Positions 34,852-47,000 of a DNA stretch of 64,000 bases are shown piece after piece. The stretch spans positions 20,206,367 through 20,270,366 of the forward strand of contig CAKAKS010000039.1 in NCBI GenBank assembly GCA_916700875.1, given 5' to 3'. The position numbers and the translations under genes were made by a program. The DNA comes from Sebastes aleutianus (Eukaryota; Chordata; Actinopteri; Perciformes; Sebastidae). Each line of letters opens with the position of its first letter. Position 1 is the first letter of the stretch. Under the pieces are notes generated by a model that was given only the letters and a program-made list of their open reading frames with translations, made no database searches and had not been told where the DNA came from.

Positions 34852-35729
34852 GCTTACTGTTCCTCCACTGCAGAGTAATCTGAAACTCACAAGCACATAC
34901 AGCACATAATCTGACCACTTGCCAACAGATGACACGTCAGAGGGAAACTACGCTGGAGAAATAAACATGTCAGGATCTGTGTCACTTCAGGGGAAACCAC
35001 ATAATGCATTGTGCAACAACAACAACACGCATCTGGGAAACAGTTAAAATCTGTAGGCCCATACTTGATTTAGATAATTGACATATTTCCAGAGTGACAC
35101 ATCCTGCACACAGTGTAGTGCTTCTCATCGTTCCTCTCAATATTGCCACCAGTCCGTCCCACACAAAATTACATGGAAGTGGGATAAATAAGTTGCGAAC
35201 AAGGGGAACATTCTTTGGATCTACAAAAGAGCTTTCAGAGCGCTTTCAATAAAAGACTGTGAGTGTGTGGATGTGTGTCCTGAAATCTCCTTTTAAGAAA
35301 TGACGTTTTACATTTTATTGCCTTTAAACGATTCCAAATATAGAATAATAATTACAGATTCTTTTCTCCACTTGTGGAGAAGTAACATTAAAGTTTCTCC
35401 ATTCCCAAAAAAGTTCTAATTATCCAGTTTAGTCTCTACTACAATGAGGAGAGCAAGTTTTTCAGCCAACTTGGGATAAAAGCCCCCGAAATCTGAGGCC
35501 AACGTCTTCATCAACAGCATACCAGCTATTCAGATACTGAGCTTGAAGGACACGACCTCTGCACGAACACCTCCCTTTTTAATTTTGCATCCATGCTCAC
35601 TTTTGAAGCAGTGGATCACTGACACCCATTTAGGACATTTTTAAGACTTTAAATTATGACAATGACGTTTTCTCTTTCTCCTGTTTCCTTATTTTGAACT
35701 GCTGGGTAAATCCTTACTCCCTTTGACAC
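34852..35729. other. Intergenic: gldn 5' flank and distal cyp19a1b upstream region
   Basis: The gldn promoter should lie just right of 34851, but no TATA box or fixed start is evident. I see no gene in this stretch. Confidence 0.4.
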
Positions 35730-35744
35730 GGGTCAGTCTGACCC
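35730..35744 (+). promoter_or_regulatory. Palindromic estrogen response element
   Basis: GGGTCAGTCTGACCC contains the full consensus GGTCA-nnn-TGACC. It lies about 330 bases upstream of the inferred cyp19a1b transcription start. Teleost brain aromatase genes are known to be induced by estrogen through an ERE at about this distance, so direct estrogen-receptor control is inferred. Confidence 0.85.
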
Positions 35745-36037
35745 AGCTAATTAATTTGAAAGCCTCCTCGGGGGATGAATTGGACGGTGGGGTTTCTTTC
35801 TCTTGAACAAATGTGAAGAAAAACCCATCTAAAAAAAACTGATGCAGTGTACAACTGATGAAAGACCTGCAGGTTTTGCATTCTTATGCATTAAAAAAAC
35901 ACTTTTTTTGTTGTTTTTGAAGCTGCTTTGTGGTTTAGATGTGCAGCTGTTATCTGGCCTGTTCCCTCTTGTGGTACTTGTAACCCCAAAGTGGCCGTGT
36001 TTCTAAGCAACCGGTAAAATGAGGGCTTAACCGAGGA

Positions 36038-36045
36038 TTTATAAA
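36038..36045 (+). promoter_or_regulatory. TATA box of cyp19a1b
   Basis: TTTATAAA lies about 30 bases before a short exon that ends with a strong donor. A GTTTCTAAGCAAC sequence resembling an RFX X-box sits about 30 bases further upstream. Confidence 0.7.
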
Positions 36046-36067
36046 CACTTCAATCACTGCGATTTTT

Positions 36068-36167
36068 TTGGTAGGAGAATGTTGATCATCCTTAAAACCA
36101 GCGGAGGAAGAACTGCATCACTTCAAACTGCGCTTGAACTCGTCAGGAGACGGAAACAACAAGAGAA
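36068..36167 (+). other. Untranslated first exon of cyp19a1b
   Basis: The exon start is inferred from the TATA position. It ends at GAGAA|GTAAGTATT, a near-consensus donor. The matching acceptor is TTTGCTCTGCAG at 39144, giving 85 bases of further 5' UTR before the ATG at 39230. An untranslated first exon is a known feature of teleost brain-type aromatase genes. Intron 1 is about 3.0 kb. Confidence 0.65.
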
Positions 36168-36444
36168 GTAAGTATTAATCTTTGATTATTTGTTAATGAA
36201 ACTCTTTTAAACAACAATAAACGAAACCTTTGTTTTTTTGCTACGCTGGTGGCCAGATGAATAATTTTGATTAAATGGAAAGATTGTAATCCTACAACAT
36301 TTGCACAATGGCTTAGAGATGTCGATGTTGTATTATATTGAGCTCAGGTATACTAGGGGGTCAGCTGACAAGTTTGCATTGATATGGCAGCCTTTCCTTA
36401 GTCGTGTTGATACCTTAGGCTCAGATAACTTTGTGCATTTATGC

Positions 36445-36449
<5 letters not shown>

Positions 36450-36478
<29 letters not shown>
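36450..36478. repeat. (TA)n microsatellite
   Basis: A run of alternating TA in cyp19a1b intron 1, followed by CAGTGTATACTGTATATGAT. Confidence 0.9.
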
Positions 36479-36799
36479 TGTATACTGTATATGATTGTTC
36501 AAAATGTACCTAAAAGGGAGATTTGTCAAGTATTTAATAGTCTTATCAACATGGGAGTGGGCAGATATGCTTGTTTTATGCAAATTCATGTATATATTTA
36601 TTATTGGAAATCAATTAACAACACAAAATAATGACGAATATTGTCCAGAAACCCTCACAGGTACTGCATTTAGCATAAAAAATAAATATGCTCAAATCAT
36701 AACATGGCAAACTGAAGCCCAACAGGCAACAACAGCTGTCAGTGTGTCAGTGTACTGACTTGACTATGACTTGCCCCAAACTGCATGTGATTATCATAA

Positions 36800-36985
36800 A
36801 GTGGTAATGTCTGTAAAGGGGAGAGTCGTTGGTACCCATAGAACCCATTTTCATTCACATATCTTGAGGTCAGAGGTCAAGGGATCCCATTGAAAGTAGC
36901 CATGTCAGTTTTTCCTCACCAAAATTCAGCATAACTTTGGTGCATTATTTGACGACAAGCTTATATGATCAATGGTGCCGCTTCC
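36800..36985. repeat. Interspersed repeat carrying a DR1 motif
   Basis: A common teleost repeat, recognisable by ATATCTTGAGGTCAGAGGTC and TTTTTCCTCACCAAAATTCA. It includes AGGTCA-G-AGGTCA at 36867-36879, a perfect direct repeat with one-base spacing. It lies in cyp19a1b intron 1. Confidence 0.6.
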
Positions 36986-37926
36986 CTCCTCCTGTTTTTA
37001 TTCATGTCAGTGCCCTAAATAATTGGGTGTACTGTCCTAGACTATCTATTGGTCCAAACGTGTTTGTGCAGTGGATTGTCGGGACCCAGCATCTGGCTGG
37101 TTTCAAGTGACCTCATGAACTCAGTAACCTGATCCTTGACCACAGGACTCATCTCAGTCCTCATTGGCTACAGTAACATTTCACCCAGAGGTGTGAAAAT
37201 CACACAGAACAAAACCAGAGGAATGTTCTTTGTTCCTTCTCTTTCTACTCTTTGCTCTTCACCTCCTGACCCAAGCTGACCAGCTGCTGGAGGTGACCCA
37301 CAGCTCTTTCTACTCTTCATCTAAGCTCTCCAGTCCAGAAGCTGTAGAAACAGCTCTGTTCTGATCAATGGCCTGTTAGGAAACAGCCATTGCAACCAAG
37401 GAACCAAAAGGCAGACGACGCGAGTGCTCTGCCCTTTTCACCAGCTAACTTCAAGCTATCAAGCGAAGAAGTTAGCACCAAACTAAAGACGACATCTTTG
37501 ACTTGGAACCACAACTTCAACACATGGAATCACAAATCCTGTTTTTCCATCGGTAACGTACTGGGCCTTAGCATTAGCAATCGCACACGGCTGAGCAAGA
37601 CAGTTCAACTTTGATTTCTAGAAAGTACTTGTATTGATTTGGTTTAATGTTATTCATTGAGTTTGACTGTGTTGATTTATCTGTATTTGATATCTGGGTA
37701 GGTGGCTTCGCCACATCTGATGTGTTTAGTTATGCTTCACATAGACAAGGTCTTGCATGCAAACTAACCATCTTTTCTAACCCACTGCATATCTAACACA
37801 CATAAAGATCACATACAGAAACTGTGAATTAGTTAAACATAAACATACAGCTTCAGATAATCTTAACCCCCACATCACCCCCCTCTCTGTCCTAGAACAA
37901 AGAGGTCATGTGGTGACATGCTGATG

Positions 37927-38000
37927 GCCATCTTTGATTCCGCCATCTTTGATTCAGCCATCTTTGATTCCGCCATCTTTGATTCAGCCATCTTTGTAGT
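37927..38000. repeat. 15-bp tandem array of GCCATCTTTGATTCM
   Basis: GCCATC starts at 37927, 37942, 37957, 37972 and 37987, exactly 15 bases apart, with the last base of the unit alternating C and A. GCCATCTT is the core of a YY1 site. A sixth, degenerate CCGCCATTTTG follows at 38011. Confidence 0.9.
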
Positions 38001-38089
38001 TTTACAGTGCCCGCCATTTTGTTTGTAGGCCATACAGACATTTTGAGACAAGAACCCATCTTGTTTCCCCCCCCCTCTCTCTCTCTCAC

Positions 38090-38110
38090 ACACGCACGCA
38101 CGCACGCGCA

Positions 38111-38190
<80 letters not shown>
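38090..38190. repeat. (CA)n microsatellite
   Basis: About 45 CA units preceded by ACGC variants, in cyp19a1b intron 1. The Cys-Val and Thr-His frames through it are artefacts. Confidence 0.97.
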
Positions 38191-38191
<1 letters not shown>

Positions 38192-39229
38192 TGTTTGTTT
38201 AGTTTAGTTATTTAGTTAGATTAATATTGTGTTTTAAACCTTTATTAACTTGTAAATAAATGTTTGTGGAATATACATGCTGGTCTCTTTAATGTTGCAC
38301 AAGAGTGAATAATGCCAACCTCTGCTATGTCAAGAATTCCGATATCCTTCAACCTTTACTATCTATTTTGGTTATAGTTATTAATTTAATTATTAATCAA
38401 CGTTCCAAATTGATAGTTTAGCATATATAATGAGACTATATTAACGTTTTGGTCATTGGTCCCTGATTCCAGGGTGGTGCCCCGTTTATTATTGATGTCT
38501 ATTGATAATCTTTATTAATATTAATAATTCTATTATTATTTATTAATTAATTTGCTAATAACCAAAACCTACTAAAGTAGAACCCCTACAGGATTGTCAA
38601 AGCTATATAAACGAAATTCAGAAATAAACTTGTGCTTAGAAAAAGATACTATTAAAGATAAAAGATGTAGAAACGTCTAAGCATTCACTATGTTGAAAAA
38701 AAGAACACATTGACTTTTTACTAAAAATGTAATTATGTGGACTTTGTTCCTGTATTGGGAGACTGTGTTAGCTACACTGACGTGAAATAGAAATTTTAAT
38801 TATGAAATTCAGTTGAAAATACAACTCTCTCGTGTTTCTATTTGGTTGTGTTCAGGGTTGAATATCGGTAACTCATTGTACATGATATCTTGGGAGAAGA
38901 CACTAATATTATGAGCATGATAAACCTGTAATAACATATAAGGGAATAATCTGTCACCCAGCCTTAAACTGACCTCTTAGACATATTAGATGAACAGCTG
39001 GCTCAGTAACAAACAGTCCACCATAAAGCTTTTGTGTGGGTGTGTTTTGTTTCACACAAGGACAAGAGAATCACAAAGGGATGTCCACAGATTAAGTTTC
39101 TTCTATTATGTTTTAACAAATGTATGACCTGGTTTGCTCTGCAGGTTATTAAAGGAGACAGAAGCTTTATGAGTGCAGGTCAGACAGAGAACACAGTGAA
39201 CCTGCTCAGGTGTGTGTTTATGAAGGGGG

Positions 39230-39302
39230 ATGCTGCCGCTGGAGACGCTCACCGCCGGCCCCGAGCTGGTCGACAACACGGTGTCTGAAGTCACCGCCGT
39301 TC

Positions 39303-39339
<37 letters not shown>

Positions 39340-40968
39340 CACCGCCTGGAGACAAACACACAGACAGTCACATATACCTGGTAAGAGACATCAGCTTCTG
39401 TTATACATAACTAGTATAGATTGATCCACAAATACAAGTGGCTGTAGTGAAGGAGGGAATATAGAGCCAAAGGTAATGCACCACATTATTGATGAAATAA
39501 CATAATAGTTTACTGATTTCCACAACAGGAAGACCTCTGTTATCACTTAGACATTAGAGCAGTGTTTCCCAACCTTTTTCTCTTGTGACCCCTGAAAAAA
39601 TAAAGCTGTCATTTTGCGACCTTTCGTCACATTACAAATTTCGCTGATGTGGCCTCTTCAACCAAAGAGTGATTTTTCCTTCTCAGATTTTTTTCATTTT
39701 GTAAAATTACCCAGTAACTCATGAGTGAAACCGTTGAGAAAAAATAACAATAAACAATTTTGTTACTCATGACCCCTCGGATTTATGTTGCGACCCCATG
39801 GGGGGACCTGACCCCCATGTTGGAAACCACTGGTTTTGGCCGGGTCAACCAAACTCTCTCCCAGTTTTATCTGAATAAGTTGTAGTCAGGTACAATTTTC
39901 CAATAATTTGCATAAAAAAAAAGAACATCTAAAAAATGTACCCCTAAGATTTATCTTGTGACCCCTTTGGGGGTCCCGACCCCCAGGTTGGCAACACTGG
40001 TAGTAGAGCAGAGTCCAGTCTGGGGTCTATAATGTCTTAATCCTGTTTCTATGTGCCAGGTCCTTCCTTCTTGGCAGGACTCGGTCCCATCCTCTCCTAC
40101 AGCAGATTCATCTGGACCGGGATCGGAACAGCGAGCAACTACTACAACAACAAATATGGCAGCATGGTCCGGGTCTGGATTAACGGCGAGGAGACCCTCA
40201 TTCTGAGCAGGCAAGTCTTCTGAAATTAAAAAAAAAAACTCTTTACACTCACATTTTATCCCATGAATGTGTAGTAAGTCAAAGCCTGGATGCTCTTGCA
40301 GGTCTTCAGCGGTGTATCATGTCCTGAGGAGCGCCCACTACACGGCCAGGTTCGGGAGTAAAAGAGGGCTGGAGTGTGTTGGGATGGAGGGGAGGGGAAT
40401 CATCTTCAACAGTGACGTCCTGCTCTGGAGGAAAGTGAGGGCATATTTTTCTAAAGGTGAGCAAATTACCTCACACAAGAGTCAGAGTATCGTGATGCCT
40501 TATGACTGTATTGAAATTTGCAGATGATTCAGTCATTGTGAGTCTGCTACACAACAATGAGTCCAGCTATGGCCCAGTCATTGATGAGCTCAACATATCC
40601 AAGACAAAGGATCTGATCACAGACTTCAGACTCAGGCTTCAATCTAAGAGTCTACAATCATTGAGGACCAGGCGGCTGACTGTGTAGAAAGCTACAAGTA
40701 TCTTGGGACAGTCAACGACTCCAAATTGACCTTTGGGAGGAATTATGAGGCAGTGTGTAAAAAGGCACATTAGAGGTTGTTTTGGTATCTTTACAGGTCC
40801 ACAAATTTCATGGTAATTAGGTGATAATTAGCAAGTAACCTATTTGAAATTTCTTTGGAATTACTGCCAAATTACCCCAATATTTACCTCAAAATTGATC
40901 GAAAATTACTTTATTATAAACATGATTTAATAATTATTTGCTAAAATAGCATATATATATATAATATA

Positions 40969-41014
<46 letters not shown>

Positions 41015-44007
41015 AATAATAATATCTATAATTATTAAAATATGGCCCTTAGGCTTGAGAAGCGGCGGTGCGCTGCTCTTCATCGGAGGTGGAAAACCAA
41101 AACTATTAGAAGACACTTCTGATCAGGCACAAATCTCCCCATTGTGTGACTTATTGTCAACACAAATGTAAGGTAGCTAATGTAATGATTCAGGGAGTCT
41201 TTTCAGAAATTTCAAACAAGTTATTTGTTAATTATTATCTATTTATCAGCAGACATGGAAATAAAGCATATCAATTCACTTTGTATTCTTTTCCTGGAAA
41301 TGTATTAAATAAATTACCAGCTACTGGGAAATAGCGGAATATAACTATTAAATCATGTTTATAATGAAGTAATTTTCGATGAATTTAAAGGTAAATATTG
41401 GGGTAATTTGGTAGTAATTCCAAAGAAATTTCAAATAGGTTACTTGTTAATTAACACCTAATTACCATGAAAAATTTGCAGACCTGTAAAATAAAGTGTT
41501 ACCGTTGTTTTCTCTTAGAAAACTGTCGGTTAGTGGCCCCTATAGGTGGAGAACTAAACGATACAGAAATACTTTTCTAGCAGTATATTGCACTACTCAA
41601 TGAATGATGCACTTTACCCACACATGGCACTTTAAGATTTTAACTATATTGTACTCTTCTTACACAATGATGATGTTTGTTTTAATGTTCCATGAGCTGT
41701 GAGTGTTTATCTTGTTTTAACTCTGGATGCTGAATCTCCTGTCTGCATGATACATTTACCCTTGGTTGTTATTATTTCACTTATTCAGCCCTCTCCTCTC
41801 TTTTCCTGCAGATTGAAGTCTGGCAATAACTGGAACACTGCTTTCCTTGTATTTGAATACTCTTTCGCGGTTGTTTTACAGCTCTGACGGGCCCCGGCCT
41901 CCAGAGGACGGTGGGGATCTGTGTGAGCTCCACGGCCAAATACCTGGACCGCCTGCAGGAGATGACCGACCCCTCCAATCACGTGGACGCTCTCAATCTG
42001 CTGAGAGCCGTAGTGGTGGACATCTCCAACAGGCTGTTCCTCGGGGTGCCGCTCAACGGTCAGCTGCATCTTCATTGTCTCAAACTGTGTGTTTCCTGCC
42101 ATAAAATAATATTTCACATTCTTACACTGCAGCTCTTGTTTTCTGTTCCTCATAACTCAGAAAAGGACTTGCTGATGAAAATCCACAACTACTTTGAGAC
42201 CTGGCAAACAGTTCTTATAAAGCCAGATATATTCTTCAAGATTGGATGGATGTACAACAAGCACAAGAGAGCAGCGTAAGATCCTTACGCGTCACAGCAA
42301 ACTCAACATTTGCCTTCTTCAACCTAGGACTGGGCAATATATCGATATCATATCGATGTCATGATATGAGACTAGATATCGTCTTAGATTTTAGATATTG
42401 TAATATGGCCTAAGTGTTGTCTTTTCCTGGTTTTAAAGGCTGCATTACAGTAAAGAGATGTAATTCTCTGAATTTAACAGCCTGTTCTAGCTGTTCTATT
42501 ATTTGCCTTTAATCACTTAGTCATTATATCCACATTACTGATGATTATTTAGCAAAAATCTCATTGTGCAATGGTCAGCCCTACAATATCGTTGCAATAT
42601 CGATATTGAGGTATTTGGTAAAAAATATTATATTTGATTTTCTCCATATCTTACTCCATACTTCAATCTAATTTTTGTGTTGCTCTTTGTTCCAACAGCC
42701 AAGAGCTGCAGGACGTGATGGAGAGCCTTCTTGAGATGAAAAGAAAGATTATAAATGAGACGGAGAAGTTGGACGATGACCTTGACTTTGCTACGGAGCT
42801 CATCTTTGCTCAGGTTTGTCTCTTTTTCATAAATCTATACCACTGTCCTAATCATGTCATGTGTTTGCTGTATACCTTCATTTTCTTCTGAGCAGAACGT
42901 GGGAGAGCTTTCAGCGGATAACGTCCGGCAGTGCGTGCTGGAGATGGTGATTGCAGCACCGGACACACTTTCCATCAGCCTCTTCTTCATGCTGCTGCTG
43001 CTGAAACAAAACCCAGACGTAGAGATGAGGATAGTGGAGGAGATGAACACTGTCTTGAGTGAGTGCATTTGTGCTGTATTAAAGGGATAGTTTGGGTGTT
43101 TTGAAGTGGGGTTGTATGAGGTACTTATCCATAGTCAGTGTATTACCTACAGTAGATGATGGTTAACACGCCACCAGTTTGGAGAAGCAGACAGGAGTAC
43201 CAGCACTGGAGCAAAGCAATATACTGTACATTGCTTTGCTCCGGTGCTCCTGTCCGTTTCTCCAAACTGGGGGCGTGCCGACCGTCATCTACTGAAAGTA
43301 ATACCCTGACTTTGGATAAGTACCTCATACAACCCCACTTCAACACACCGTACTATCCCTTTAATCTCTGTTACACTCTATGATATCTTAAAACAAAACT
43401 GTTCCAACAACCCATGAATGCTGCCTTTTCATTTCCAGGTGACAAAGGTGAAGACGTTGATTATCAAGGCTTGAAAGTGATGGAGAGTTTCATCAACGAG
43501 TCGTTGAGGTTTCATCCGGTGGTTGATTTCACGATGCGAAAAGCTCTGGAAGACGACGTCATCGAAGGCACTAAAATCACAAAAGGAACCAACATCATTC
43601 TCAACATCGGTCTCATGCATAAAACTGAATTCTTCCCAAAACCCAAAGATTTCAACCTGATGAACTTTGACAAAACAGTAAGTCAGCCGAACGTTGTGCA
43701 ACATTATGTGGCTCTAGAAAAACCCCCCCGAAAAAAACAAAGCTCAATGTTTACCTCTTCTGGTTGTTAACAGGTGCCCAGTCGTTTCTTCCAGCCCTTC
43801 GGCTGCGGACCTCGCTCCTGCGTGGGCAAACACATCGCCATGGTGATGATGAAGGCCATCCTGGTCACTCTGTTGTCTCGATACACCGTGTGTCCTCGTC
43901 GAGGCTGCACCCTCGACAGCATCAGGCAGACCAACAACCTGTCGCAGCAGCCTGTGGAGGACGAGCACGGCCTGGCCATGCGCTTCATCCCTCGCCATGC
44001 TGTCTGA
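39230..44007 (+). CDS. cyp19a1b: Aromatase (CYP19A1), brain type
   Basis: Nine coding exons: 39230-39380, 40060-40210, 40302-40456, 41882-42058, 42161-42275, 42699-42813, 42896-43058, 43439-43677 and 43774-44007; 1500 bases, 499 aa, all phases close. The N-terminal membrane anchor contains a run of twelve leucines from a CTG repeat. Seen motifs: FIWTGIGTASNYYNNKYG; the I-helix VIAAPDTLSISLFF; the K-helix ExxR in NESLRFHP; and the haem loop FQPFGCGPRSCVG with its cysteine ligand. Aromatase converts androgens to estrogens in the endoplasmic reticulum with P450 reductase. The N terminus, AVYHVLRSAHYT, the upstream ERE and the untranslated first exon fit the teleost brain (radial glia) paralogue rather than the ovarian one. 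Intron 2 uses a GC donor. LINE and MITE remnants lie in intron 3. Confidence 0.95.
39555..40005. repeat. Two adjacent copies of the TTTCCCAACCTTTT / GACCCC repeat
   Basis: The first copy, about 39555-39835, starts CAGTGTTTCCCAACCTTTTT and ends near CCATGTTGGAAACCACTGG. A second, partial copy about 39935-40005 ends CCCCAGGTTGGCAACACTGG. It is non-coding, in cyp19a1b intron 1 of the coding part. Confidence 0.6.
40520..40795 (+). pseudogene. LINE reverse-transcriptase fragment
   Basis: In cyp19a1b intron 3, translation gives KFADDSVIVSLL, with the RT catalytic-type ADD motif. After frame slips it gives ISKTKDLITDFR and SYKYLGTVNDSKLTFG, typical of non-LTR (Rex1/CR1/L2-like) reverse transcriptases. 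Internal deletion, frame changes and stops show it is dead. Confidence 0.75.
40793..41497. mobile_element. Foldback element with about 150-bp inverted ends
   Basis: The left end ACAGGTCCACAAATTTCATG and the following 130 bases return inverted at about 41345-41497, ending AAATTTGCAGACCTGT. The interior has a long ATT microsatellite (about 40968-41012) and no coding capacity. It lies in cyp19a1b intron 3. Confidence 0.75.
42330..42615. mobile_element. GGGCAATATATCGATAT-type miniature element
   Basis: It starts GGACTGGGCAATATATCGAT and ends with CAGCCCTACAATATCGTTGC and ATATCGATATTGAG. It resembles the element at 1971-2340 in its ends. It lies in cyp19a1b intron 5. Confidence 0.5.
43079..43364. 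mobile_element. Complete copy of the TTAAAGGGATAGTTYGGGTG element
   Basis: It starts TTAAAGGGATAGTTTGGGTG and ends TACTATCCCTTTAA. It is a near-perfect long foldback, with GGAGAAGCAGACAGGAGTAC pairing across the centre. It lies in cyp19a1b intron 7. Confidence 0.85.
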
Positions 44008-47000
44008 GTTCATGCTGTCATGAACTCATCACAGTCAACACAGTCAGCAGAGAGACACATGCAGGGTGGAAACTACTTAGTAAAGCATATTTTGAAGTAT
44101 GTAACTGACAAAAATATTCTCACAAAAAACTCACAAACTCTGGTACTTTTCATAGTTTTCTTACTAAATCTGTGATGTCACAACAGATGTTTTGTCTATT
44201 TTGACGTTTAGCGAATACAGTTGAAGGTTTTAATTGAATCAGAGCAGTGCAAGCATGATTTTCTGGCCCATGGGAGGCAGTATGGACAATCGATTGAGTT
44301 TTATTTTTCTTGATTAATTGATTAGTTGTTTGGTTTATAAAATGTCAAAAACATTGCGAAAAATGTTGATCAGTGTTTCCCAAAGCCCAAGATGACGTCC
44401 TCAAATGTCTTGTTTTGTCCACAACTCAAAGATATTCAGTCTACTGTCATAGAGGAGTAAAGAAACCAGAAAATATTCACATTTAAGAAGCTGGAATCAG
44501 AGAACTTTTTTTCTTCTTTCAGAGAACTCAGACTTTTTGTACTTAAAAAATTACTCAAACTGATTAATCGATTATCAAAATAGTTGGTAATTAATTTAAT
44601 AGTTGACAACTAATCGACTAATTGATTAATTGTTGCAGCTCTAATGGAGTCTTAGAGTCTCGGTGAAAGAAAATGTGGACTGTGTGACAAAGGCAGCAAA
44701 TTAAATGCTACTAATATTTTTTTTCTCATTCAATAAATATTTGAAATATTTTTTCTATGTAGCAAATATCATGTGAAACTAAAAAAGTCCTGCACATCTG
44801 TTTCATAGCTATAACAGACCTACATCATATTTAATGAATAATCGTTGAGTCAAAGTTAATTTACATTGTTGGATTTATTCATAACTTAGCAGAACGTAGT
44901 GACAGGCACTCTAAGAAACAAAGACTTCCTCTGTACCACAGGCACAAATCAAACACGCCACCTTGGCATTAGAACATAAGGCGTTGGGTTAGAGTTGAGT
45001 TTCAGACATGTTGTTAGCTTCACGCTGTGCTTCAAATCAGGAGGCAACAAAGAACAAAAGGTGAACTTTCCCTTCAAGTTGAATTAAATAAAACAGGCTG
45101 AGACGAGTCAAATCTGTCACAGCATGATCAGACGGTTACATGGAGCACGTGATTTTTCACTTTCTTTCTTTCAGAGAAATTAATATAAAATATTTTCTGT
45201 AAGAATATAAATCCAATAAATATGTTTTTAATACTGCATTGATACAAAAATATAATAATCAAAGACCACTAAAATCCCCCTCTCACCGATACGGACAGAA
45301 ACATGAGTGCATAGATAATCAAATCACACAGAAGGCAGCGTCTGCAAAACATGAGGGGAAACTGAAACGCTCCTCATCTTAATGACGTCGCAGAGTGACG
45401 TCGTCATTGCTATATTTAAGACAAAATACTCTCATCATAGACGTAAGAAATACTGCTACAGGGGGTTAATGTCAGTGTCATGTCATCGTTAAGACAAACT
45501 GGGATGTAAACATGTTTTTTCTGTGTTGAAGCTTGCAGTGAAGGCGAGCAGATTATTCCCAGTGAATATTAGTTTTAGAGTATTTTAAATTCTCCTGTAA
45601 TGGTTTGTTGAGTTTGTTTCCATATCAGAAATAATGAGCAATAAATTTGGTTCTCCTAAAAGATAACATCTTCCCTGTGTTTCTCCCAACGACACCTAAT
45701 AAATAACATCAACCAGTCCAATACAAGAATTAGTGTGATTTTTTCTGTTTCAGTCAGTATTGATTCAATCAATATTAATGATTGAAAATAACCAAGATTC
45801 CCTTTAAGTCTTTGTCTGAGTAAAATTAGGGATGCATCGATACTGATATAGGATATCGGTAACAATGGGGCCGCTGCAATTCTATGTTTAAATACTATAT
45901 ACATTATATACTGGAATTTTAATTCCTGTTTAAGTTTTAAGATTTTTTACCAAGTTGCTGGTGCATGATTTATTAATAATTACACGGCTTTGTTGAATAT
46001 TCGATTCTTATCGGTCAATCACGGCGTTCTACGGTCTGTTATTTCTTTATAACCGACCATTGCTATGTGCGCAGTTCTGATGTCGGACTCTGGAGGACCT
46101 TTTTTGTGTCAAATTATTGATTTCTTAAGTAAGTGGCCGTGTAATAAGCGGGATAATGTACAGTGAGCCGGTCATTGTTGTGAAATAAACCCCTTCAGGG
46201 CGACGCAGGACCCCCCTGAATCGCCTGGAAGGGGTTTATTTCACAACAATTCCCAGCTCGCTGTACAATGTTTAAGTCGAGCCTGATTCTGTCTTACACA
46301 TAACCAAATGATCCCAGTCACTTCCACACAGTGAGGCATACAGCATTAATTAAACACTGGTATCGGATCGGTACTCGGTATCGGTTGATACCCGAAGCCC
46401 CGGTATCGGTATCGGTATCGGTATCGGTATCGGTATCGTGACTGAAAAAGTTGGATCGGTGCATCCCTAATTAAAATACAGAATGGGTTTCTCTATTATG
46501 ATTGTTCTAGCCTAGAAAATGTAGCTGATTTGTAAAAATCATTTTAAAAATTAGAAAGCAGGACACGACCTCTCTTCATATTCAGCATGCGGACCTGGAG
46601 CGCAAAACATAACTACAGAAATGCATGATTTTCCCTTCATACCGAGAATATCATACTTGGTATTAATTTCACTCACTAACAATGTTTCAACCATCGACGT
46701 TTTCAGTCATGCTGGAGCCGTCATCATTTTAAGACATTCATGTTATTCTGAAACATCAAACACTCACAGAAGGTTAAAAACACAATCGTTTGGCCCTGAG
46801 GTTTTTTACCAGCCATGACGTTCAAACAGTTCTGATCCTGTGAATTATTCCACCAATTTAAAGCAAATTGTTGTAACTCATAGTGGAAGAGATAAACTGA
46901 TGGTAAACACTGTTAATATAAAGATGATGTTCTGCACTGCTGCTCTGTGTACCTTCCTCTTCAGTGGTTCGTGTTGCTCAGTGGCTTCGGTGGAGGAGTT

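Noticed and set aside
34520..34909. 129-codon plus-strand open frame
   Set aside because: It is antisense to gldn exon 1.
37875..38189. Cys-Val repeat protein
   Set aside because: It is the translation of a (CA)n run and the 15-bp array.
39230..44007. Assignment to the ovarian aromatase cyp19a1a
   Set aside because: The poly-Leu N terminus, internal sequence, upstream ERE and untranslated first exon fit the brain type better. A phylogenetic tree with both paralogues would settle it.
43764..44108. Alternative frames over the last aromatase exon
   Set aside because: The frame with FQPFGCGPRSCVG is the true one; the others are shadows in GC-rich coding DNA.
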